Of a stretch of 64,000 bases of DNA, positions 11,685 to 21,264 are shown in pieces (positions within the stretch are counted from its first letter, which is position 1; each line of letters starts with the position of its first letter). A program made the position numbers and the translations under genes. Source of the DNA: Apostichopus japonicus. Taxonomy: Eukaryota; Echinodermata; Holothuroidea; Aspidochirotida; Stichopodidae. Under the pieces are notes generated by a model that saw nothing but the letters and a program-made list of their open reading frames with translations, was not told where the DNA came from and made no database searches. Location: assembly GCF_037975245.1 (NCBI RefSeq), contig NC_092583.1, positions 5,057,264-5,121,263 on the forward strand. Direction: 5' to 3'.

Positions 11685-13423
11685 TTACTACTCAGTGGCA
11701 TCACCAGACGTTTTCATCTGTGGTTGCTGAAGGTGGGGGGGGGGTCATTTTACATACTTTTGCACTATTTCCTATTCCTTAACATTTGTAACCATAGTAA
11801 CGGTACTGTTATCAATATCTCTCAACCCAAATCGAACAGTTTATTCCAGAGTTTCCTCTGCTAACTTTAATATGGAAGGGATAGTCCAACCAAAAAATAT
11901 AAACTTGATATATTTTAGAGAAAGTCACTATTCTTTTGAATGATAACCCTGTGTGCTCTGTTCTCAAATTGCTTTACAGTACAGTACATAAATAAATGTA
12001 TTGTTCACAATTTGTCTAACAAAAACCAATGCATTTCTAATTTAAAATTGGACGATTTTTTTTCAGTAAAACTTGTTATTTGCCGAATTAAATTTAGAAT
12101 TTTGGATAAAATTTAAAAAAATTAAATATGCTATAGCGATGGGATTTTGACAATTGGGTTCAGTTTCTTGTCCTTTCAATTATTTTGTCTGAAGTTCTCA
12201 TTTTGATCGGGACTATTCTTTCAACAGTACAGGTTAATTAAGCATTGTATATGATTTACTATAATTATGATTTAAATAAATTTGTATATGAAGCTCAGTA
12301 TCATCGACTTAGGCTTCATTCATTCAGTCACTACAAAACTGTTTGTCCAGCACCATAGTCCATCAGTTTTATTACATTAATCGGCTTAAGTCTCTACAGT
12401 CGTCGGAAACAATATTTTAGTTAGGCCTATTCTGATGAATGATCAGTCTGTGTGAGTTCACGCGTGTGATGTTGAAGTTACATGATATATAATTATGCTG
12501 AATATCTAAGCCTTTTGTCCCACACACTTTTGAAACACTATCAGTGGCCTACATAGAGTCACCCTATCGAAAAGGAATGCAAACCACCAAATTGTAGGCT
12601 ACCTATGTTATAGGGGCAGAAATCAAACACAAATGTTTTTGGCCTTTATTCACTCGATTTGGCCGGTAAATTCTCTTAATTTGGCCAGTTGTGTTACAGA
12701 AAAGCCTGGCAACCCTGTTGTAGGCTGTAAATTAAGTACAACTTCAAACTGGTATCACACTGTGACACCATCATATTGTTTGTTTTGTGTTACTGGCTAT
12801 ACTGCCACAGTGCCACAGGTTTGACTATAGGTCACCCTAGAATTAGCTTCTATTTTGAGTAAGTAATTACCTGCTTCAATAATTTATACCCAACGAATCA
12901 ATATTACGCTCATCATATCCAGTATTTAGAACATTTTAATATAATTTTCCATGGCTAAAATCTTGGCCAATAGGATAAATCTTGAATGCCACGAAGCCTC
13001 TTAAGTCCACCATATCCTATAGCTTCCAGGGGCATTGACCCTGGACCTCACCCGGGCCCTATGATGGACCCCTGTATCCCACGCAGATAGCTCAAAGCGT
13101 GCTTATTGACAGGGCAATAAATTGAATCTGTCCACCTCCCCCAATTTGAAATCCTGGCTATGCGCTTGTGGACGTTCCATATAACAATTGTATTAAGCTA
13201 TAAACATACACATGATATTTCAAGCACGGTAGCAGGTTATCTTGTTGCATAGCTTGTGTGGCAAGGGGAGAGCGATTGCAGGCCACCTAGAAATGACAGA
13301 AAGCAATAGGATAATATTTAATGTCAGGTGCAATTGACTGGCATTAGTTTGGGAATTCCTGTCAATTACGGATAAATGCCCCCTGCCCCCCCCCCCCCCG
13401 CTGGTTATGCCACTGTTACTACT
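11685..13423. mobile_element. Non-autonomous hAT-like DNA transposon, copy in unit 2
   Basis: The element lies at 11693-13415 (1723 bp), with ends CAGTGGCATCACCAG and CTGGTTATGCCACTG. The same 8-bp target-site duplication, TTACTACT, is at 11685-11692 and 13416-13423. Identical position and target site show that this insertion predates the segmental duplication; it is not an independent event. Small indels distinguish it from the unit 1 copy. No transposase frame is present. Confidence 0.88.
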
Positions 13424-13640
13424 ATATTACAAACACTTCAATCAAGTTCAAGGTATGAATATTTCAGAATTTATTTTGCAGAGTGCTAACACTTTTGAGA
13501 GCTTAACGAATACTGTATCTGGCATAAAACATATCAAAATATATTTCCAGCTGTTAATCCCTGTGAGCGAAAGCTCTCAGATGATTAAAGTCGACTGAAA
13601 AGGGAAAAAAACTATGATGGTAATTTTAAGCAGTCTTAGA

Positions 13641-13646
13641 TTTATT
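13641..13646 (-). promoter_or_regulatory. Poly(A) signal for GPCR 2
   Basis: TTTATT (AATAAA on the minus strand) about 60 bases past the stop codon of GPCR 2, matching the signal at 5918 in unit 1. Confidence 0.6.
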
Positions 13647-13705
13647 AAAGTAATTTTTTTTGGGGGGGGGGGAGTCATTTACCATCCCATCATACAATTC
13701 TATAA

Positions 13706-14731
13706 TTAACCAATAGAAGCTACTACTACCGTGGTGGTATTAGCCGGCAGTCTTTCGGGGTGACATACGTACTTGAGACTAAAAGCTCTACGGAAATTCT
13801 TGTTCATTCCAGCATAAATTAAAGGGTTGAAGACTGAATTAGAGAAAGCAAAAATCAAGCAGAAAGCAGTGAGTCCACCGGGTTTCACCTTTCCAATCGT
13901 AGAAAGATGAAGGATGAAGTAAGGTGACCAGCAGAGGAGGAAACAGAAGAAGACCAAAGCAGTCATTTTGGTGACGGCTATCTCCTCCCGTGAGAAACCT
14001 TTCGGTTTGCTCTGCGTGTTCAGCATATTCGCTGCACTTCGAGTACTCTGAAGACGGAGCTTGGCGGAACGGATCTTCTTGAAAGTGAGGATGAAAAATA
14101 TGGGCGTGGCGATCCCACAAGATTCAAAGACAGTTAGTAGGAGTAGGGTCTTATACCACCACGATTGTCTGTTAGTCTCGACGATACCGCAGCCTCCCAA
14201 CTCGGGGATGAAATCAATCTCACCGAATCCGAAGAAAGGAAGGCAGACAAGAAATATAGAGTACACCCAAACAAAAGCAATGATGATTCCTGTACCAAAC
14301 CGTCCCCAGTACTTCAGGTAGGTGTGGCGAGGCTGGGTGATGATGAAATAACGATTTGCAGCGATGACTTGTAGACTGTTAACGGATATAGCGATGAATG
14401 TCACCAGAGAGTAGAATGATGCCTTACATATGGTACGGTGTTCCTCATGGAACTCCATGAAACGGAAACGAGAAAAAAGCAGAGGTATGCTGATCAGGAC
14501 AGTGCAAGTGTCTGTCAGAGCTAAGCTGGCGACCAGGGCATTGGCCGTAGTCTGCAGCCGTTTGACACGTAGTATGGTGTAGACCGTTAGCAGATTACCG
14601 ACAGATCCGATCACGACAACCAAAGCAACAAACACAGTCATAAGGCTGACGACGAATGGATTATCACTGCCATTGGTGATATCCTTTTCACCTAGGGAGA
14701 TGTTCAGCGACGCTTCCATGACGGTCGTCAC
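13706..14731 (-). CDS. Rhodopsin-like (class A) GPCR, melatonin/Tre1-Moody-like, copy 2
   Basis: Paralogue of the receptor at 5976-7001, the same 341 residues long and with the same motifs (GN 45-46, Asp74, Cys102/Cys181, NRY 126-128, CWSP 267-270, NPLIY 302-306). It differs at eight residues: S14G, G76C, F107Y, T113A, L151I, G152A, S271Y and I322V. Six of these lie in helices TM2, TM3, TM4 and TM6. By eye there are roughly three times as many synonymous as amino-acid-changing differences, so both copies look constrained and functional. The frame is intact from ATG to stop, with the same upstream splice acceptor and downstream AATAAA. Ligand and expression cannot be inferred. Confidence 0.93.
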   Translation of the reverse strand: MTTVMEASLNISLGEKDITNGSDNPFVVSLMTVFVALVVVIGSVGNLLTVYTILRVKRLQTTANALVASLALTDTCTVLISIPLLFSRFRFMEFHEEHRTICKASFYSLVTFIAISVNSLQVIAANRYFIITQPRHTYLKYWGRFGTGIIIAFVWVYSIFLVCLPFFGFGEIDFIPELGGCGIVETNRQSWWYKTLLLLTVFESCGIATPIFFILTFKKIRSAKLRLQSTRSAANMLNTQSKPKGFSREEIAVTKMTALVFFCFLLCWSPYFILHLSTIGKVKPGGLTAFCLIFAFSNSVFNPLIYAGMNKNFRRAFSLKYVCHPERLPANTTTVVVASIG

Positions 14732-14758
14732 GATATAAGGAAGCCGACAGATGAAGTC

Positions 14759-14760
14759 CT
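14759..14760 (-). other. Splice acceptor before GPCR 2 coding exon
   Basis: Same TTTCATTTAG acceptor as in unit 1, giving an exon start at 14758, 27 bases before the ATG. Confidence 0.6.
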
Positions 14761-15884
14761 AAATGAAACAAACACTATAGTGATATAATTCATCTACAAC
14801 TAGTTATAACCAGTCTGAACAAAATTCATCCCTTTCATAAAGTCCACATACAGAGTAGTAATAATCAACTCAAGGCTGTAGGCCATCAAAATGCAAAATT
14901 TCCAGTGCATAAGGTCTGAGAAAAAGGTTCCTGAAAACAATACATCTTCACTCAAATAAAGTACAAATAGGTTCAAAACTGTCCCCCGTTTTCCTTAAAA
15001 CAAATTTGTTGCATGTTCCAAAACTTATGTCACAAAATTCCAACTTGGACTACTTTGTTCGGGTGAAACTAAGCTTCTTCCAAGGTAACGTTAATTAAAG
15101 GGTTCGATAAAAGTCACACAGAACTAGGATACTTTAAACTCATCATATATAAACTGTCTGACCATTTATGTGAGGAAAGACAAGCTGGCAACATTCCAAC
15201 AGGAACTGCTAAAATGTATTAAATAGCTGTTATTTTTTTCAACTTAAAATTGTCCCTACCAGTTGTAAATATATTTATACATATATATATCTACATATAT
15301 TCTTTTTGAAAAATAATTCAGCCAAAGCAAAACATTATCTACAGTATGACTTGCAAAGTATTTTTTTATGATTCAATTCAGCAAAACATTGGTTTCTTGT
15401 TTCATACTCTCGTTGCGACAGTTAAACTCACTCTCATTTTTGCGCTTTTCACAACTTTGTATTTCTGCTTTCCTCTTGTAATTGTTATCCACGGTTCTAC
15501 ACACAGGAAATAAGTAGTAACGGCTGAATATAGCTGGTTCAAGATTGAATGAAACCTTTGTTTAGCCATCCATTAACTTCTCCGTCACCATGGCTATGCA
15601 AATGTAAATGGTTAAAACATCACTTCCATAGCTGCAGTAAACGCAACTCAGATATCCTTAACTCGTAAACAGCGCAAATCAAAACAACACATCGACTGTT
15701 TGTACAGCTAAACAAACAAAGTCAGAATGATCGCAGAAGTATCTTCATATCGTTCTCATGTTTTATTGTTTGTTAAGTGCGGAAGAAATTGTGGGCTTTC
15801 TCTTAGGGAAAGGTAACAATCACAAGATGATGTCTCCTCCAGTTAATTTCAAATTTGCGCAAAACTGCTCGTATGTGAATCATC

Positions 15885-18800
15885 CATGCAAATATCAAAC
15901 TAAAACACCTGTTTACCATCCATAGTAAAAAGTAAATATTTCCAAGTATCAGAAACAGTTTATATATCATCCGGACCGTTAATTTAAAAATCAATAATTT
16001 ACTAACGTCAAAGATAAAGATGTGAGATATATATGTAATATGTCCAATAGCTCTTATCCAGTAACTTCTTCAGATTTTGTCAGGATTCCTAGCATCCTTG
16101 AATTCCAAGGGTGATGAATTTAGTTTAAGTCAGTGCGGAACATTAGTCAGAATCGATCTGATCTCACTCTAAACTTGGCCTTGATACAATACACAGGAAT
16201 GTGTACAAACTTTGCGTCAGCTGTGATTAAAAACAATCTGAACAACATATTATGAAGAAAACAGATTTAGGGAATTCTTGAACGAATTTGCAACTTCACC
16301 AAGAAATTTCCAGTAAATCGCTGTTTTACTTTCAGAAATTTGAACTTTCCTCGCTACAGTGTAGCTTGCTAATGATAGCGTCCCTGCAGCCCCCGAAACG
16401 ACGTGCGGTGGATGATGTCACAGCCACTCATCGTTCTCCACTGTTCAAAATATATTAGATTAAGTTGGCGCGAGGTTCAAAAATTCACTTCTCCTGAATC
16501 ATACGATGAAAAATCCCCGAACTAGGGCCGAGGCAATGAAAATATTTTGGAGTTTTTTTCATATACCCAATAGATTGCCACTAAAAAATTCCTTTAAATC
16601 TGTTGATACAACTATCACAAGAACTTTCAAAATCCATACAAATGAGAAGAAGGAAAAAAACTCCTTTCACAGCATTCCACCTTAACAAAAATAATTGATA
16701 TGTGATCTAGACGCCAACTTTAACTTCCATCCAATTTTAAATTGAATTTAAAAATGGCAAATACTGTTCAAATTGTATCACAGTGAAAATCTAATAAACA
16801 AGGCTTAAATTGGGGTTAACTTTAAGCCTGAAATTTTCCACTTCTTGCATATTTAATCATTGACCTTATCATCAACTTTACACCAGCATGGGAAATTTCT
16901 TCCATTGGTTAACTGGTTGGTAAGCATAATTCCAGGTTTTGTTCAAATATCACAGCAAGGTGTGTGATTGGTCGATCACAAATTCCAACTGTGATTGCTG
17001 CCATCCCATGGCATAAGAATTATTTGACCAAACTTAAACATATAAACTGAAATTTGTTTTGATGCCATGCTGAGAAAATACTAAAAGCATGATAAAAGTT
17101 TGACCCATTTTCATTCACATCTAAGGCAAAAATTCATTTCATGATTATTTTTTTGTTTTTGATTACTCAGTCTAAATAGTTTTTGAATGAAATTCTCTAC
17201 ACGACCTTGTTCTATTCCTGATACGTGTGTTTCCTTCGCATATGCACTTTTGTAAGTAATATACGAGGCTCAATAACTGACCTTCACTTAAGGGTTTAAA
17301 TGAGTAGTTGATTGACTTTATATGCAAAGAACACTCGACCGACTATTAACCAAGCTGTGGAAAGATCTTTACAAGGATAGAATGATTTATATACACCATT
17401 ATGTAGAAGTAGAAATGTAATTTAACTGTAAAACAACCTGTTAAATATAGAAGGAACCATTGCTCATTGATCTGGTAGAATCTATTGGACAGTTCAACAT
17501 CATGGAAACAAAACTGGCCTTGAGTTTGGTTTATAATGACCATGATCTAAGAACCAATGGGATGATGAATTGAATGTGATGCAATCGATGCAGGAAGTGG
17601 CTAATAGAGAGAAACATGTAATTTTGATGCAGTCATCCTTGATTTTACTCAGGAAATTTACTCACGAGTAAGATTCATTAGTCTTGCTAACTTCACCATT
17701 GACTCATGAGAACTAATGAGAAATTTATGTAGTGTTTTTTTTTTATCTGTTTGATATGAATAGTTCTGTTCTGAACAATATTAATCAATACATTTCATGA
17801 AATTCATAGGCTGAATCAGTATAAAAGGTAAGGTGGGTATCTTGGTAGAAACGGAGAAATTCAAAGGAATATGTTCTCTTTGCAAGATTATGTTGGGGGA
17901 TTATGTTTTTTCTAATATTTTGACAATGACATTAGTGCTTGAGTTTATGATGAGAGTGGAACAGTATGTAGATGTAGGTACAGTGTAATGTGATTAGTAT
18001 GTATATACCAGAGCATGTTAATACGCAATTGTCATTACATAAATGGATATGAATTTCAGCAGGAACAAAGAGGTCACAACTTAGCACCTGCTTTTAAAAA
18101 AAACCTTTAAAAATTTGCATATAATTTTTAATATTAATCAATAATGTGAGACAGTTTACAGTATATTTTGCAGACCAAAACTTTCTAACGAGAAAGTTAC
18201 GGCACTTATACGGCACCTCAAAGCATACTTGCACTAGACGTAGCCAACCTGTTGTTCATTGCTGTGCAATACGACTAGTGCTCCAGGAGATGCCGGCTAT
18301 TTATAGATTAGTTGAAAAGTCTGGAGAAGCTACTTCAATGAATCCTTATTGTTAAATGGTGATGTCTGATGTGTAATTATGGACTAATAACATGTTGCTT
18401 GATTGTTTTCAAATATGGAAAAGTTCTGTTCATCTTTAATAGCGACCGTTCCACCAAATTCGATGTGGGGGTGGTCAACTTATGAGCTGCCTAAGAGTAC
18501 AAAGGTTTGTTGCATTGAAAGTGTGCAAGTACATACACTGTGGAGAGATTGCTTAGGCCATACAGTACAGTGTGCACATGTAAAGGTAAATCGAACGCAG
18601 TGGTTCAAACCTGCTTGGGCATTAACAGTTACAACTTTTCACCAAATTTTACACTTAAACACATGAAAATAGAAGGGAAAATTACCAAATGATGAAATTA
18701 AGGAAGAATGCACATGAATTTTTTCATCCTTATCATTAATTTGAATAAAAATGTAACTGAGAGTGGAGAACGTTGTTAGTGATTTTTTAAGGATTTCTGG

Positions 18801-20924
18801 ACCGGGTAATGACGGCTTTGACCCGGTTAGTAATTTTTCGATCAGTCCTCTGCATTCCTGGTACCTGTTCCCATCATTCACAGATATGTTTTATACAAAG
18901 ATGGGAAGAGGTACGTCCTATAGAAGTCAAAGGAAAGCTCAGGCCTAAGTTAGTCAAGAATATTGCAAATATGCTGAGCACTGCATTTGCAATCAATGTC
19001 ATTTTTCCAAGAAATGATGACAGAAATATTTCTGACAAAGGTGAGATGTAAACTATCTTGTGGTTAGCAAGTTTGTTTATTGAAGTTTGGTGGTAACCGA
19101 GTAAACCAGATAATTTAGGTTGAATCAATTAAAGTTCCATTTTGAGTTGAAATTTAAAAATTAGTTGCAAATGTAACAATGAAATAATCATAAAAAGTAT
19201 ATGAGACAGACGACTTTGTGCGTTGAATTAGTTGTAAATAATTCTCAACAATAGGTATATAGCCAAATATTTGTTAGCAATTTAGATTTCTTTGTTAAGA
19301 ACGAGCAGTATCCAATAATGTGTGATTATTATATGCCTTGGACAGGCTGATACACAGACACAATCTAATGCAGAATAGATGAACTCAACCAGATACTTTA
19401 GGTGGTTGAATGGGAAACGTAAATGTACACCCTGGGAAAACAGTACTAACAAGCAGATAACATGCTCGATGCATGGGAAAGGGGGAGTGTTACCATTATG
19501 AGGAAGGAGGCAGGTATGTGACAAAGCCAAGAAAATCAAGCACTTTAAACCACAATAACCTATTATTAATACGGTAAAAGAGCAAACATCTCTTTGTTGA
19601 ATAACTTGAAGAAAGAATAGCACAGACAATAGAAAACAAACAAGCGCTGTGATCTTTTGTAGAGCGCTCTATCAAATACATAGTAATAATCATAAATATC
19701 CAATTTTCCTAACAACCTTTTTAAATAGCCAAACAGAAGTCCTTTAACTTTGTTTGAAGTAATAGTGGAAAAACAGTAAAACATGACTACTGGTAATACA
19801 ACCACTCTAGGTAAGACAATTTCCAAAGAGGAGGTACAAAACAGTAAATAAAGGCTGAATATATACTCCTCCTCCTATGCTGAGAGATTCTTACCATTCA
19901 TAGCAAGAAGAGATGTGATAAAGTTAACAGTAATTATCAACTTCACTGATGCAGGTTACAACCAATCAGTATCACCCTGATCATTTTACACTACTTTTTC
20001 GGCGGCGAGATGTACAAGGAGGGTGGGGTCAATCTTGTCCCTACAGAAAAGCAGTCTCTTTATGCTTAATGCTGATGGCAGCATATCATAATGAAGGGAT
20101 AAGACCCAACCGTGTAGGCTATAGGTATTAAGCCATATTTACATATGTCTTACTTGAAAATGTAAAGTTAAAAAAAGAAAAGACTTGAAAAATACTGTAA
20201 ATTTAGCAAAAACTATGAATGAACTTACAGTCCAGTTAGTGACTTACCGATTTTTCTTACAGCACCTCTGTTAGTAATGTTATGATGACTCCACACAGTG
20301 ATTCTCATAATCATTGTAAATTCAATGTGTCAATTCATTGCGATAATAAAGGGGGGGAGATGATGGGGGCGTGAAAATGAGGGGGGGAGATGGGGGGGAG
20401 AATTTACCATGAAGATGAACAATACTCAGCATCTCAAATATTTTGTTACCAAATTTGTTAAGAAGGCAAATCGTAATTATCAAAATGTTACACATTTTGT
20501 ATACTTTTCAGTAACACAAGAAAAACAAATCCCATTGGAGAGTAATTCTGTAGAAACATTCGAACAAGCTTAGAGCGTATGTCTTGCAATTTATAAAGTT
20601 GGAGATCCTTTCTACTACTTACTGATCTTCCTGAATGAATGTAACATTTCTGTCATGCAAGTTGATTATATAATCACTGAGGGGTAGGTAGGGGTACACG
20701 TTCCCTTTCAGAATTTTCTGCTTTGTATGTATCTTAATTTCTGTGTATATGCACCAAGTTAAATCCTCAACAACTTGCATCATAATAATCAGTAGTTATT
20801 TTTAGCGACCACAAATGGGGGAGAAGCACGCTAGGGCTTATGTATTACAACTTACACGTCGAGGGGCTTCCAATTCAACATTTTTCAAATCAAACTTGGA
20901 ATATTTTCAATTTTGAAAGTAATT
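15885..20924. other. Intergenic or intronic DNA, no gene recognised
   Basis: Single-copy AT-rich DNA between the GPCR duplication and the last visible PIKFYVE exon. I looked on the minus strand for the chaperonin-like and kinase exons expected next in PIKFYVE and saw none. Frames such as the minus-strand one at 18639-18881 have no family match, and the one acceptor there fails in phase. A purine/G-rich patch lies at 20350-20400. Confidence 0.5.
20350..20400 (+). other. G-rich tract, G-quadruplex candidate
   Basis: Four runs of five to seven G separated by short AGAT or longer A-rich spacers. This fits the general G-quadruplex pattern on the plus strand. Confidence 0.5.
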
Positions 20925-21067
20925 TCAGATGGGAAAACCGCAGATTGCTCTTGGATGAAAAATCCACCTTACTATGACCCGGCCGGGTGTCGAGCCCCGA
21001 ACCTCCCGATTGCTAGGCCTCATTGCTTCAATTGCCTCCGCCTTTATCCACTCGGCCACAGCACCAG
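20925..21067 (-). mobile_element. tRNA-derived SINE, family 2
   Basis: Read on the minus strand, the head GCTGTGGCCGAGTGGATAAA resembles the A-box side of tRNA-Ser/Leu. A B-box-like GGCTCGACACC follows, then an unrelated body with ATTTTTCATCCAAGAGCAA and TCTGCGG. This head-plus-body layout is that of a tRNA-derived SINE. The tRNA fold itself is broken, so it is not a tRNA gene. It lies just downstream of PIKFYVE exon 9. Confidence 0.7.
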
Positions 21068-21138
21068 CATACACTCAATGAAGCTATAAAGAGGAATTCA
21101 GTGAGCATGATAATGAATGAATGAATCATTAATCTTAC

Positions 21139-21264
21139 CGGTCTGGCTATCGGTATCTGTATCCAACTGGATCTTGCCTCTCGATGTTTCACTGGTAGAA
21201 TCAACACCAATCCCAAGCTGACCAACAGGGCCTGACCTGAAAATCTTATCAGTATCCACATTAT
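21139..21264 (-). CDS. PIKFYVE: PIKFYVE exon 9 (last one seen)
   Basis: 126 bp; acceptor ATTTTTTTCCAG, donor GACCG|GTAAGA, phase 1 in and phase 1 out. It reads DNVDTDKIFRSGPVGQLG, then a Ser/Thr/Asp-rich stretch. There is no strong homology, as expected for the disordered region between DEP and the chaperonin-like domain. It is supported by splice signals and phase agreement. The next exon should start with two bases of a split codon but was not found. Confidence 0.65.

Larger units (their letters stand above)
8155..15884. repeat. Segmental tandem duplication, unit 2
   Basis: Second direct copy of the block, collinear with unit 1 throughout. It ends at CATC 15881-15884; beyond that the sequence has no counterpart in unit 1. 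It is about 200 bases longer, mostly because a ~116-bp minisatellite has four copies instead of two. It carries the second GPCR and the second copy of the hAT-like element. The noncoding parts 8159-11044 and 14759-15884 hold no recognised gene. Confidence 0.95.

Noticed and set aside
18639-18881. Minus-strand frame as the next PIKFYVE exon
   Set aside because: No similarity to the chaperonin-like part. The acceptor GAATGCAG would put a stop codon in frame after the phase left by exon 9.
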